Positions 7,784-18,062 of a DNA stretch of 64,000 nt are shown here, piece by piece. Origin of the DNA: Celerinatantimonas yamalensis (lineage in GTDB: Bacteria > Pseudomonadota > Gammaproteobacteria > Enterobacterales > Celerinatantimonadaceae). The stretch is from NCBI RefSeq assembly GCF_046054155.1, contig NZ_JBEQCT010000001.1, forward strand, positions 186,001-250,000, given 5' to 3'. The translations under genes were made by a program, and so were the position numbers. How positions within the stretch are numbered: the first letter of the stretch is position 1; every line of letters begins with the position of its first letter. Under the pieces are notes generated by a model, which was not told the origin of the DNA, did not search any database, and was given only the letters and a program-made list of their open reading frames with translations.

Positions 7784-10222
7784 TTAAGGCTTATCTCCCT
7801 CTTTTCGCAGCACTCGAACGCCCATAAGAATCGCACCAATGACCATGGCAAACCCTAGCATAATGGGTCCTTGCATATTTTTAAAATAAGGATCAGCGAT
7901 AAATACTAACATTAACCCGAATATTGCGGCAGAGCATAGGGTGACGAAGGGCAAACTTGCGATGAATTTTCGCCATGGGTAGTACCAGATACTCGCGAGC
8001 AAAATAACAATGATGACGCTAAACACACCGAACAAGATTAACCGCAGTAACCAGCGGTTTGGGCAAATCCAGTTTAACACCTGAGTGCTATAAGCAATGA
8101 CCGTGTTTAGAGGTGTCGGTGAAGGGGATTGAGTCGAGTAGAACGTGTTTTGGATAAATTGTTGACTGACTGAGTCGGTGACTGTTGGCCAATAAGCCGC
8201 CCCAAGTAAGCTCCAGCTTGATAGGTGCACCAACTGGTTTAATTTTTCGTAGGAATGATAATGTGCAGCAGTAATCAGCATGGGGATCATATGTTGATAT
8301 AAAACGGCGGTTTTATCCTGTTCTGGCTGGTTACTCAGCCACTTCAATAAGCCGCGGATCTGGCTAAGCTCATTATCGCTTTTATCCGTTTGTGTTGCGC
8401 TCCCTGGACGCATAATTAACAAATTACTTATTTTAGAAAGCTTGTCCAAATTGCTAAAGGTATAAAAACTGTGGGGATCGGCAGCTAATACCGCTTGAAT
8501 TGGAATGATCACGTTAAGGTAGTAGCGATCATGGGCGTGTGCTTCAATGCTCTCTGTATTGGCTTTATCGAGTAAACTGGCTTTTAAGGCACGAATAAAT
8601 GCTAAAAAGGCTTTTTGGCTGTCAGGGCTTTGCAGCGTTGTTAAGTCTAAATCGAGGGTAATGCCATCGGCGATAGTTGGAATATGCGTCATACCTAAAG
8701 AGAACAAAGGATGCATGCGATTACTCAGATGCTTGTTCAGAGGCTGTTGAACACTATCGACTAATTGTTTGATCATTTCGGTAGTGAATAATCCGGTGAG
8801 CTGTTGCTCGGATAAATGTCTTGATGCGCTAACCACGAGATCGATGTCAGTGCGGTAGCGGTGGGCAGTTTGGATAAACTCACTATCTTTGACCTCGGTC
8901 GTCCAGTTTGGAGGTAAGATTAAAGTTCCCCCGTTGTCGGTAGGCTTCAATGTAGCTCCGACGTAGCCAATGCGATCCAACTGGCTAAAGTGAATGAGTT
9001 GACCTTCTTTAGGGTGCAGCCAGTAGGGGTAAAATCCATAGAAAATATCGGCGCTATAAAGGGGAGCTTTACTGTCTTCACAGCCACAGTTGGAGGGCGC
9101 TCGCCATAATGTCGGTCGATCTGTTTTCGGCGAAATCCCTTGTTTCCCCGCTTTCTGGATAATACTTTTACCCGTGTCGCTCGATGGTGAAATACCGGCA
9201 AGTTTCAATGCGATATCAAATAGATAGTTGCCGGCAAAAACTTCGCCTTGTAGCGGCTGAAGCGCGTTGAGTGAGTCTTTGGAAATAGCTACCAGTTTAA
9301 GCTGTTCAAGCGTTTTTTTAAGTGCTGATGAATTGATCTGCCAAACTAATGCAGGCGTTTGAGTTTTAGTTTGGCTACTCTCGGTGGTTTGCCTGACTTG
9401 AGTGGTATGTTGGTCGTTTAAACTATACGTGGCTTTAGTGGTGGTGCTACTCTGGGTTTGGCTATTTGAGCTTGCTGATACTTTGAGCGGTTGCGACTCG
9501 ATTAATCCATTTAGGTCTAATTCTGGATGTCCCAATTGGGTCAATGGTTCACGCAGGGCATTAAAAAGCTGCGTGCGTTGGTCAAATTGTTTAGAAGACA
9601 GTTTGTTTAATATTTGAATCGCTGCTTGCTGGTCGGCCAAAGCGTTGAGATCCACCGCACTCAGTTGGTAGTAGTCGACCGTCTTCGTTTGCTGAACCTG
9701 TTGAGGAGGACTTGGCTGGGGTTGAGGTTGAGGTGTGGACGGTTCTATATGGGGTGGTTTTGGGGTAAGATCTTGTTGAAGTTCTTGTGCGCTTAAGTGC
9801 AGCAGCTGGTTTGGCGCGATGGTTTTGCGCCAATGTGGATAAAGCGTGTTGATTTGACTGGCTTGTGTCAGGTTTGTTTGCAGTGTTTGCACAAAGCGGG
9901 TTTGGTTTTTAGGTACAATTACGGCAAATTCTGCACAAAAGTAGGCGAGCCAAGTACGAGTTTTGGGACCATAAAGACCATCATCTAAAAGGTGACCGTC
10001 GTTTTTCAGCGACTGAATAAACGTCGGATTATATTCATAGAGTGATTGCAATTGTTGCTGGGTGATTTTGCCAAACACATCAGAGCTACCACTGGGTAGG
10101 GATTTATAGCAGTTAGTATACGCTGATCCGTCCCAAATTGATGGGCTGGCAGCGTGAGCGGAAAAGGTCATGATACAGTACAACACTATCCCAAATGGCA
10201 TGAACCTTACTGATGTGATCAT
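7784..10222 (-). CDS. exported, membrane-anchored protein with degenerate GH18-like domain (eCIS operon)
   Basis: The 812-residue protein ends the eCIS operon and overlaps the ATPase gene by four bases. Residues 1-24 form a signal peptide (cleavage near SAHAA). Residues about 53-98 resemble a peptidoglycan-binding domain (DDGLYGPKTRTWL). A Pro/Gln-rich linker follows at 153-180. Residues about 393-650 look like a glycoside hydrolase 18 TIM barrel (FYGFYPYW at the first strand, ADGITLDLD at 518-526). In GH18 chitinases that last motif is DGxDxDxE and ends in the catalytic Glu. Here the final position is Asp and the first inner Asp is Thr, so hydrolysis is doubtful. Three hydrophobic helices (about 725-746, 754-775, 785-803) anchor the C-terminus. 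It may tether the injector to the envelope or bind glycan; both are inferences. Confidence 0.75.
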   Translation of the reverse strand: MITSVRFMPFGIVLYCIMTFSAHAASPSIWDGSAYTNCYKSLPSGSSDVFGKITQQQLQSLYEYNPTFIQSLKNDGHLLDDGLYGPKTRTWLAYFCAEFAVIVPKNQTRFVQTLQTNLTQASQINTLYPHWRKTIAPNQLLHLSAQELQQDLTPKPPHIEPSTPQPQPQPSPPQQVQQTKTVDYYQLSAVDLNALADQQAAIQILNKLSSKQFDQRTQLFNALREPLTQLGHPELDLNGLIESQPLKVSASSNSQTQSSTTTKATYSLNDQHTTQVRQTTESSQTKTQTPALVWQINSSALKKTLEQLKLVAISKDSLNALQPLQGEVFAGNYLFDIALKLAGISPSSDTGKSIIQKAGKQGISPKTDRPTLWRAPSNCGCEDSKAPLYSADIFYGFYPYWLHPKEGQLIHFSQLDRIGYVGATLKPTDNGGTLILPPNWTTEVKDSEFIQTAHRYRTDIDLVVSASRHLSEQQLTGLFTTEMIKQLVDSVQQPLNKHLSNRMHPLFSLGMTHIPTIADGITLDLDLTTLQSPDSQKAFLAFIRALKASLLDKANTESIEAHAHDRYYLNVIIPIQAVLAADPHSFYTFSNLDKLSKISNLLIMRPGSATQTDKSDNELSQIRGLLKWLSNQPEQDKTAVLYQHMIPMLITAAHYHSYEKLNQLVHLSSWSLLGAAYWPTVTDSVSQQFIQNTFYSTQSPSPTPLNTVIAYSTQVLNWICPNRWLLRLILFGVFSVIIVILLASIWYYPWRKFIASLPFVTLCSAAIFGLMLVFIADPYFKNMQGPIMLGFAMVIGAILMGVRVLRKEGDKP

Positions 10223-11607
10223 AGTGTTTTTCCTTCTTTGCGACGCTCTTTTTGGATCCCTTGGCGTAGCATGTCACAGGTTATATTTGGGCTTTGTTGT
10301 TGGTGGGCGCTAATCGCTGCATCTCGAACGACATTAATCATGGCTCCTGCAGCCATCGGATAGGCTTCGGCCAACTGTTCAAGCTGGGCGTGCTCATCAT
10401 CGGGTAAATGCAAGCCGATTAGGGTTTGCCACAAGGCGAGACGCTGCTCGATATCTGGAATTGGAAAATAGATCATCGACTGAAAGCGACGAGCAAAAGC
10501 TTCGTCAATATTATCCCTAAGGTTCGTTGCTAAGATCACCATCCCAGGGAAGTCTTCAATCCGTTGTAACAGGTACGCCACTTGTTGATTAGCATGGCGA
10601 TCATTGGCGGTATCCCCTTTAGAGCGGCTGCCAAACAAGGCGTCGGCTTCATCAAAAAATAAGATCCAACGACGGTTCTGAGCTTGATCAAACAAATTGG
10701 CCAGATTTTTTTCAGTCTCTCCAATATATTTAGATACGATCGCCGATAAGTCGACTCGATAAACGGGTAATCCACTGGCTTTGCCTAGCAGTATGGCGGT
10801 TAAGGTTTTGCCCGTACCAGGTGGGCCATAAAATAGGCATCGATAGCCAGCTTTGAGATAACGTTGCAGTTGCCAATGGGCCAAAATTTCAGAGCCTGAA
10901 GTGAGCCATGTTAAGACTTTTTGGACCTCATTTAAGGTTGCTGAGGGAAGCACTAGATCTTGCCATTCCAACGCAGTTTCAATAAGCATTGCTGGAAACA
11001 GACTGCTGTAGCTGGGCGATTGTTCTTCACCTGTGGTTAATTGGTGCAAATAATTATCGCTAATACTCAGGCTACAACTTAATAGCGGCTCATCAGGCTC
11101 GGTGGCGCCGAGCACGATGACTCCTTTTTTAAATAACCGATGCGCGCTATGAAACCGGGTTAAAAATGCGAGCCGTTTGGTTAAGCTATTCCCTGCATAT
11201 AAAAAAGCAGCTGTTTCACCAGTGGGGATAAAGCCACTGTGTTTTTTACCCAAAAGACCACCAAACTCACTATAGCCGCGGCTGAAACTGTCGTTTTGAG
11301 TAAAGAATATATCCAATAGTTGGGGACGTAGATAGGGTATGAGCGCCAGAATCAGCATCAGTCGCTCAGGCCATTGCAGATTTTCATCACGAATAAGTGT
11401 TGCATAATCGCTGTAATCATCACTCAAGTCAGGCGCAGAAAGTGTATCAATCTCGGCTAACTGGGGTTCTTGCTCAAAGTAAAGTTTGATACGCCGATCA
11501 ATGATCTGATTAAACCAGTTTATTTCTCGCTCAAGCGACTGGGCATTGGCCCGGCCTTTGCTTTGCGAATCGGGTTGCTTTGACTGAATGACTTGATGAA
11601 AATTCAT
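10219..11607 (-). CDS. AAA+ ATPase of the contractile injection system (Afp15-like)
   Basis: Single AAA+ domain ATPase that accompanies essentially every eCIS locus (Afp15/PVC15 family) and is thought to help particle assembly. It is not a ClpV-type sheath recycler. The N-terminal half (1-230) is helical and family-specific. Walker A GPPGTGKT lies around 263-270 and Walker B ILFFDEAD around 317-324, with the arginine-rich sensor region ILATNLRDNIDEAFARRFQ after it (numbered from the first ATG at 11613). I prefer the second ATG (11607) because GGGAG lies eight bases before it but only two before the first. It overlaps the downstream membrane-anchored gene by four bases. Confidence 0.9.
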   Translation of the reverse strand: MNFHQVIQSKQPDSQSKGRANAQSLEREINWFNQIIDRRIKLYFEQEPQLAEIDTLSAPDLSDDYSDYATLIRDENLQWPERLMLILALIPYLRPQLLDIFFTQNDSFSRGYSEFGGLLGKKHSGFIPTGETAAFLYAGNSLTKRLAFLTRFHSAHRLFKKGVIVLGATEPDEPLLSCSLSISDNYLHQLTTGEEQSPSYSSLFPAMLIETALEWQDLVLPSATLNEVQKVLTWLTSGSEILAHWQLQRYLKAGYRCLFYGPPGTGKTLTAILLGKASGLPVYRVDLSAIVSKYIGETEKNLANLFDQAQNRRWILFFDEADALFGSRSKGDTANDRHANQQVAYLLQRIEDFPGMVILATNLRDNIDEAFARRFQSMIYFPIPDIEQRLALWQTLIGLHLPDDEHAQLEQLAEAYPMAAGAMINVVRDAAISAHQQQSPNITCDMLRQGIQKERRKEGKTL

Positions 11608-11619
11608 ATGCATTGCTCC

Positions 11620-14600
11620 CTAACGCCAACTGACAAACATCGGTTTGTCCATCCACGGGTATTTAATGGTTTGATAGCTCCATGGCAACTGATCAAGCAG
11701 CATATCAAATGTGCCGGGGGCGATATTTAGCTGCCAGTGTTCGGTCTGGCGAATAAGTGTTCCTGAGCGTTGTAAAAAAGTGCTACGCAGGCCATCAATC
11801 GATGTTGAACCTAATGCCTGCCAATGTGCGCGCATGGCGTTTAGCATGCCGTCGATCACCAACTCTGCCCCATCGGGCAATAAATGATCAGCTGGGATCG
11901 GCATCGTTAGAGGCATACCACAAAGCACTTTGTTGAGCATCATCCGATATTCGGGCGCTTCATGCTGGCCATATACTACCTGTTGTAGGCAAAATAAAGC
12001 CTGTTCTTGCGTCTGAGGGCTGGCAAACTGTTTACCATCGGTTAACCCGAGTCGTTGAAATAGATTGGCAAGATACGGTGCGGCTAACACCATCCCAGCA
12101 TTGTCGATACTTATCGGCTCGCCATCGGCTGGCGTATCATCTGTTTGGCTGAGTATTGGGCAAGGGCGCTGAGTGATCGCTTCTTGCAGCGGGCCAATGA
12201 TCGAGGCCTCAATATCCGGTGGTTTAGGGGGGGCAGTAGCCTTGATGTTTTCTAATGTTAACCATTGATAGCGGCTATCTGCGCGCTGTGTGGTTAATAA
12301 AGATTGCTTAAGCGGGGCGTGAGCAGAGATATATGGGTGAGCAAACAGCGCTGCTTGGATCCGCCTGATAAGGTGATACATTCCCTCTTGGCCGCCTAAC
12401 AATAAGAGCTGGTGGTAAAGTGTATGCCAAAGTATGCTGCGCGCGTTCCCTGTATCGGCTAGCTGCTGAGTCAATGTTTGAGCGAGCCAATCAATATAAG
12501 CTAAAAGCTGCGGATAATGCGTTGCGAAAAGCTGACGATGTTCTTGATCGCTCAGCGCTGTAATCCAACGGCGTAACATCGGAGGGGATTGCAACTGTAT
12601 GCTCAACCACGGCCACAAAGAGTGGCCATGATTGAGCAATATATATCGTCGTTGTTCAATGTTTGGCAATGGGGCGTCGGTTTGAAGCCATTGTTGCAGT
12701 GCTTGCAATGGGTTTTTTAGTGGTTTGAGCCAGTCTGTTTGCGCCGAAATCGGCACATGATGCTCGATCACCGATTGGAGTAAGGCGATTCGTTGTGCTT
12801 CGCTTTGACTGGGTAATTGTCGGTGTAATTCACTTAATATAGCGAGCAGCCAAGCGTGGATGCTCCGCGGGGGATCGGCTGCTAATGCGCGTTGATAAAA
12901 CCAGTTTGCTGGCAGGGGAAGCTGTTCTAACAATATGCTGAGTGTGTGGAGCCATGTGATAAGCTGGTCGGCAATTTTAGGGACGAGTAATTTGATCAAT
13001 CGTTGCTGATTAGTCACTGACAATTGCTGGAGTGGCCAATACGCAGCAGCTTGAGTGAATTGCTCGACAACTGCACGGCGGTGTGTCGCAGATAACTCTA
13101 AGGGAATCACCCAGTGAGCCATAGGTGCCTTTAGCCAGGCAAGCATGTCTGGTGACGATGAAAGGCTTGTCTCGCTATATACAATGGTGAGTTCAATTAG
13201 CCAATCAGGTGGTGAGGTACTCGTTTGTAACATCGCATCGATCAGTTGTCGCGCAGACACATTATGTCTGGCAGCCAACTGTTGGACGAGTGATTTTAAA
13301 TAGCTATGGCGGTTAAATTCGCTGCCGCGATCGCTTAATAGATAGGCGAAGGTCAACTGCCATATACTCTGTTTTAGTGCGATGGGATGGCTGGTGATCA
13401 CCGCAAAATAGTGGTGATGATGGATGACACTAGCAACGGTCGGATGCGCGCTTGAATCGATCACGATGACAAGTTTCAGTAGCGTGCTATCTGGAAATTG
13501 TTCTGCCCAGAGACGTTGATAGTTGTCGAGTTCGCCAAGCGTGACAATCTGCGTTCTTAGCCACAAAGGATCTTGGTGGAGCATATTATGATAAAGCTGC
13601 TGCCAGATGGGCTGATCAGCCGTTAATAGCGCGTCAACTATTTGTTCTCTTGCTAAATAATTTGGCTGATTCACCAGCGAACGCTCAAGTGGCTGAGTTG
13701 TAGACAATGAGTGCGAGCTTAATAAGCGTAGTTGTTCATTCAATAAGCTATATAATATTGATTGTGAGGACGGTGAAGCGACTTGCAACATTGCGCGGAT
13801 TAGCTCCGTTTGAGAAATGTTGCGTCGAGCGGCCATGCGCGCCGTTAATGTGGTTAGATAGCTGCGCCGATTAAATTCGCTCTCGTGTTCGAGAATGAGA
13901 TAACCAAGGGTAAACTGCCAATAACTAACCCGTGTGCTATGGCGATCCACCGGTTGGGTCTCGAATGTGGCCCATATTCTAGGGTGGTGGATAATGTCTT
14001 GAATGATTTGACCAGCCGCTGGGGTGATGTGAATCGCTAAGCGGATCAGCGTTGGATCACTATAGCCTTCAGCCCATGTTTGCCTAATAGCCGCTAGTTG
14101 TCCCATCCAACGTAATATTGAACTCAAGAGGGTTGATTCGCTGGGCCAGTGCGCGAGCAATGTGACTTCATCAGCGCAGCGCAGCGCCATAATGATCGTG
14201 ATTGGCTCGGATGTGGTGGCGCGTGTTTGCAACGAGAAGTGCTGTCGCCAATGTGCCTCGATGGTTTCTTGCGACGTTGAGTTTTGTTCTATGTCCGGTT
14301 CAATTGTGGTTAAAAGCGCTTGTTTCGCAAAGAAAGGTAGCTCGCTTAGTAAACGTTGTGCCGATAGCGTATTGACGTTTAGTCCACGCAGAGTGCTTAT
14401 TAACAGTGCCGCGTCATGCCTGAGGAACCAGTCTAACGTGTCGGGGGATATTTCACCGGCTACCAGTTGATGATGTAGCCAGTGACGGCGGACGGCGCTA
14501 GACATTGTTTCTATTTCAGGGATGGCTATGAGATCTTGTTTTGGGGTCTTGTCAATTTCATTGAGCATTGTCTGCATTTGCTCGCGTAATCGTGAGTCAA

Positions 14601-15720
14601 TGGCGCTCTGTTGCAAGGTCTGACGTAACATGTGGATGAGCGCTGCAACAGCCATATTTTGATGCGCTGCCATTTGATAAAGCACGCCTTGTAGATAAGT
14701 TTGTTTGTTAAATCGGCTGCCGCGCTCCACGAGCAGATAATACAAAGTAAACCGCCAGAGTTGCTGCTTAAGGTGAGGCGTGGCGGCGATCTTAGATGCT
14801 GTCGCCGCACTTGGTGTTGCGGCTGAGTGAACCCATAATTGTGCTGTGTTTAATAACAGATAGAGAAACGGATATTCGCTCGGTTCTAATAGTCTAAGTA
14901 GGGAAAACCGCTGAGATGGTGTTAATTGTCGTACCAGTGTGTCGGGCAGCCTCGGGTCGAGATGATGGGCTTGCAATACGGCAAGTAGCACATGGCTATA
15001 TGGACCTATAATGGGCCATGCGTATGGCATCAATAAACTCAGATCATGATGGGTCAGCGCGTGGGTTAACTGCTGATGATAATACACTTCGATAGTTTGT
15101 TTTAAGCGAGGGTGATGCTGTTTGTCACTTGCGACTAAGCGTTGAATCAATCGAGATTGATTGGCGGCAGATAGGCGCGTGAATAGCCGTGCTAAATCCT
15201 CCGTGGGCAGTTGATAAATCATCCGCGCCAATAGTACTTCGTTAGATGGCTGTGCGGCTAAGTAGTGTTCCAGTTGATCAATATGGCTGATCATCGCGGG
15301 GATTAAATCAAGCTGGCTGAGGTGACTTTGGCTGTTAATATTCCAAGGCAATTGACCCGTTTGCAAAAACATCAGCGCTTGTTCAAAACGATAGTCTTTA
15401 CTGGCATAGCGATGAACAGAGTTCGGCACAATGGCCGGTGATGTTAAGAGAGACGTCAGCTGAACGGTGAGCTGCGCCTCGATAGCGGTTAGTAATTGAC
15501 TCAATAGCGATTCAGTATTTAAGTTCCCTAGGTTCAACTCAAGTTTATCGATGGTGATGACTTCATCGCTGGGATTGAATCGATCAAAGACGCGTTCAAG
15601 CATTGGTAGTAGTTGCTGAGAGACCCACTGGTGGGATTGGCGTTCAAACTGCTCGGCTGGTTTGCCAGTTTCAAAGTTGAGTGTGAGCCGAGCATGGGCA
15701 ATTTTGTGGAAGGCTTTCAT
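11620..15720 (-). CDS. eCIS tape measure protein with internal repeats
   Basis: The 1366-residue protein matches the contractile-injection-system tape measure (CIS_TMP/Afp14-like) type. The N-terminal signature combines HQWVSQQLLPMLERVFDRF with ITIDKLELNLGNL (about 30-67). Tape measures set tube and sheath length. A block of about 46 residues recurs at about 322-367, 602-647 and 788-833 (FTLYYLLVERGSRFNKQTYL, FTLGYLILEHESEFNRRSYL, LTFAYLLSDRGSEFNRHSYL). For the last two copies the similarity extends upstream, giving a repeat of about 100 residues (WAEGYSDPTL and WAEQFPDSTL). The composition is rich in Leu, Gln and His. It overlaps the upstream baseplate gene by four bases. Confidence 0.85.
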   Translation of the reverse strand: MKAFHKIAHARLTLNFETGKPAEQFERQSHQWVSQQLLPMLERVFDRFNPSDEVITIDKLELNLGNLNTESLLSQLLTAIEAQLTVQLTSLLTSPAIVPNSVHRYASKDYRFEQALMFLQTGQLPWNINSQSHLSQLDLIPAMISHIDQLEHYLAAQPSNEVLLARMIYQLPTEDLARLFTRLSAANQSRLIQRLVASDKQHHPRLKQTIEVYYHQQLTHALTHHDLSLLMPYAWPIIGPYSHVLLAVLQAHHLDPRLPDTLVRQLTPSQRFSLLRLLEPSEYPFLYLLLNTAQLWVHSAATPSAATASKIAATPHLKQQLWRFTLYYLLVERGSRFNKQTYLQGVLYQMAAHQNMAVAALIHMLRQTLQQSAIDSRLREQMQTMLNEIDKTPKQDLIAIPEIETMSSAVRRHWLHHQLVAGEISPDTLDWFLRHDAALLISTLRGLNVNTLSAQRLLSELPFFAKQALLTTIEPDIEQNSTSQETIEAHWRQHFSLQTRATTSEPITIIMALRCADEVTLLAHWPSESTLLSSILRWMGQLAAIRQTWAEGYSDPTLIRLAIHITPAAGQIIQDIIHHPRIWATFETQPVDRHSTRVSYWQFTLGYLILEHESEFNRRSYLTTLTARMAARRNISQTELIRAMLQVASPSSQSILYSLLNEQLRLLSSHSLSTTQPLERSLVNQPNYLAREQIVDALLTADQPIWQQLYHNMLHQDPLWLRTQIVTLGELDNYQRLWAEQFPDSTLLKLVIVIDSSAHPTVASVIHHHHYFAVITSHPIALKQSIWQLTFAYLLSDRGSEFNRHSYLKSLVQQLAARHNVSARQLIDAMLQTSTSPPDWLIELTIVYSETSLSSSPDMLAWLKAPMAHWVIPLELSATHRRAVVEQFTQAAAYWPLQQLSVTNQQRLIKLLVPKIADQLITWLHTLSILLEQLPLPANWFYQRALAADPPRSIHAWLLAILSELHRQLPSQSEAQRIALLQSVIEHHVPISAQTDWLKPLKNPLQALQQWLQTDAPLPNIEQRRYILLNHGHSLWPWLSIQLQSPPMLRRWITALSDQEHRQLFATHYPQLLAYIDWLAQTLTQQLADTGNARSILWHTLYHQLLLLGGQEGMYHLIRRIQAALFAHPYISAHAPLKQSLLTTQRADSRYQWLTLENIKATAPPKPPDIEASIIGPLQEAITQRPCPILSQTDDTPADGEPISIDNAGMVLAAPYLANLFQRLGLTDGKQFASPQTQEQALFCLQQVVYGQHEAPEYRMMLNKVLCGMPLTMPIPADHLLPDGAELVIDGMLNAMRAHWQALGSTSIDGLRSTFLQRSGTLIRQTEHWQLNIAPGTFDMLLDQLPWSYQTIKYPWMDKPMFVSWR

Positions 15721-18062
15721 CGTGTCAGCCCCAGCGATTGCACATTAGGTTGCAATAAAAAGGCTAAGAGCTCGTTTGCCAACTGATCACAGTGTTTGTG
15801 ATCGCGTTGATGTTTGGCGCGGGCTTCCCGCCAGTCTGTATAAAGAGTTTCAAAAGCACAAAAGGCATAAAATGAGAGCCAGTGATAGTGCACCATCAGA
15901 TGTGCGGGAGTATTTTGCGTGATGAGGCTTTCGGCTTGGCTACGAAATAATGGATTTTGATGGCGAGCGGTAAAACCAGGCAAAACAATGCTGATCTGTT
16001 GGGCATATGGATTGTCATCGTCATGATGCTTAGGGTCACTAGCGGTAGGTCGTAGCGCAATATGTTCGATCACATAAAGCCCTTCGCTATCGCGATTAAG
16101 TTGGATCAGCCATTGGCGCAGGTAGTAGCTAAATTGCATGAGCTTCTGTCGCTGACGATGACATCCAATATACAACCACTGCGGCGACTGAGTATTGCTG
16201 GAGAATGTAAAAAAGAGTTGATAATCCCCTTTATGTGTACGAGGTAGAATGCGATAGTTTTGAGACGTGATACCGTACTGTAGCAGTGATTCGGGGATTG
16301 TTTGTCCTTTAAAAGCGACAATAGCACTGCGCATTTGACGGATTTGTTGATCGGATAACTCGGCGGTTTGTGTCTTTGCTGGCACATCCTCTAATTGTGC
16401 TTGTAGCACATCCGGCAGTTGAAACAAGGTCTGTTGCCCGATACTACTGCGTGCAAAACTGCTATCGGGTACAACATTTAATAGATACTGAGTGATATTG
16501 CGGCTGTATAAGTGGTGTCGACGCCACGAAATTCCAAGCAATAGGGTGAGGCGGCGCTGATAATCGCCTATGCTGTCGGCTTGACACAAGTCACATCCTA
16601 AGCCGCGATTAGCGGTTAGTGCGCTAATATGAAGAATAAACTGTTGCTTGCTGTGCAGTAGTTTCCATTCAAGCTCTTCGGCAGAAAAATAATCATTAAA
16701 CTGGTAGTGCAGTGCATCCGGATAATGTTCACCATACAGCGCTAACAGGTAGTCGAAGATCCGTCCTTTACGTTCTGGATAGTTGTCAAATTGGCTCTGT
16801 AATTGACGCAACATGTGCTCCGGCTGAGATGCGTAATGTTGCTCGATACCTCGGAATTGGTGGTTTCCTAGGGGTTGTACTTGATAGCTGACTGGGTTTT
16901 CAAGCAAGGTTGACCAGAGCTGACGAATGCCTGCTAAATCGGCGCAAAAGTTAGCCATTAGTTGATCAAATAGCAGCAGATAACTACGCAGTTGATGACG
17001 TTGTGCTTGTTGCTGCGGTTGATAGTGACTTATGCCCGCTGCTGCTAAACGATAATTGCGGGGGAATAGGGTTTGAATCGATTCATACTGGCTTAAGTCA
17101 TAAAAGTGACCCGATATGTTAGTTGTAAGATCTGCTGAAGGGGATGGTGTTGATTGAGTTGAGGATGATTGTTGATGATAGTGATAGAGGATCTCAGTGA
17201 AATCGATACTCAGTGGGTGGCCGTGTTGACTCAGCTGCAACTGGATTTCGGTTGCATTAAGCGGTATGGCTAGCCAAGCATTTTCTGGTAGTTGCGTTAA
17301 CGCATCATTGTTATCTGATTGAGAGGGATAGGGTATCAGCTGAAGCTGTTGCACATTGATAATACCGGGAATGGCCAACAGTGTTTCAAATAGTCCCGCC
17401 AGATTGGCGATTGGAGCATGATGGTCAATCCATTCAGTTGCTTGCCAATAGAGCTGCGCAATGAGACGGTTAGGTTCGACTTCACCGGAAATTTGGACGT
17501 TGGCGCACAGTGATAACCCTGTTGTTCCGACGATAGTGACTTGACTGATGTCTTCACCCAATCCGCGGACTTGATGATACACTTTTTGAATCTGTTCAGT
17601 GATGTTGGCGATCGTTTGTGGTTCATTTAAGGCTCGCTGGCGATGTATCATGTTGAGTCGACATTGGATGGTGTAAACCCCCTGATACAAAGGCTGGGTT
17701 ACTGGCAGTAATGAAACGCCCTCTAAGGCTGGAATTTTATTCAGCAGATATTGCTCGTAATCGGCTATTTGCTGAGGCGGAGAGGTCAAAATGGTATTCG
17801 GCAGCGCCAACCCTTGCTGAGTATAATGAATATGGCCATCTGGCTGGGCGAGATAATCACTGACTGCAAAATCACTTCGATAGATTAAGTCGGTCAATGC
17901 ATAGCAGACCTGTTCTAAAATTGTGACACCGGGGTCGTGCAAATTGTAATCGGTCCAGATATGACCACTTAGTTGTTGCAGATAAAGAAGACCTTGACGA
18001 TAGAGCTGCTCAAAACTATCGGGCTTATCAGCGTGGTCGTGTCGTGGGATCGGGTTGACCAT
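15717..18062 (-). CDS. eCIS baseplate protein (Afp12-like, gp6/gpJ-related)
   Basis: The 781-residue protein carries near its N-terminus the block LSGHIWTDYNLHDPGVTILE followed by QVCYALTDLIYRSDF. This is the hallmark of the large baseplate wedge protein of eCIS and related contractile systems. The remainder is less conserved and includes RSYLLLFDQLMANFCADLAG. It probably forms part of the baseplate wedge that triggers sheath contraction. The ATG at 18062 overlaps the stop of the fibre-like gene (TAATG), and the tape measure gene overlaps its end. The assignment rests on motif memory and position. Confidence 0.82.
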   Translation of the reverse strand: MVNPIPRHDHADKPDSFEQLYRQGLLYLQQLSGHIWTDYNLHDPGVTILEQVCYALTDLIYRSDFAVSDYLAQPDGHIHYTQQGLALPNTILTSPPQQIADYEQYLLNKIPALEGVSLLPVTQPLYQGVYTIQCRLNMIHRQRALNEPQTIANITEQIQKVYHQVRGLGEDISQVTIVGTTGLSLCANVQISGEVEPNRLIAQLYWQATEWIDHHAPIANLAGLFETLLAIPGIINVQQLQLIPYPSQSDNNDALTQLPENAWLAIPLNATEIQLQLSQHGHPLSIDFTEILYHYHQQSSSTQSTPSPSADLTTNISGHFYDLSQYESIQTLFPRNYRLAAAGISHYQPQQQAQRHQLRSYLLLFDQLMANFCADLAGIRQLWSTLLENPVSYQVQPLGNHQFRGIEQHYASQPEHMLRQLQSQFDNYPERKGRIFDYLLALYGEHYPDALHYQFNDYFSAEELEWKLLHSKQQFILHISALTANRGLGCDLCQADSIGDYQRRLTLLLGISWRRHHLYSRNITQYLLNVVPDSSFARSSIGQQTLFQLPDVLQAQLEDVPAKTQTAELSDQQIRQMRSAIVAFKGQTIPESLLQYGITSQNYRILPRTHKGDYQLFFTFSSNTQSPQWLYIGCHRQRQKLMQFSYYLRQWLIQLNRDSEGLYVIEHIALRPTASDPKHHDDDNPYAQQISIVLPGFTARHQNPLFRSQAESLITQNTPAHLMVHYHWLSFYAFCAFETLYTDWREARAKHQRDHKHCDQLANELLAFLLQPNVQSLGLTR

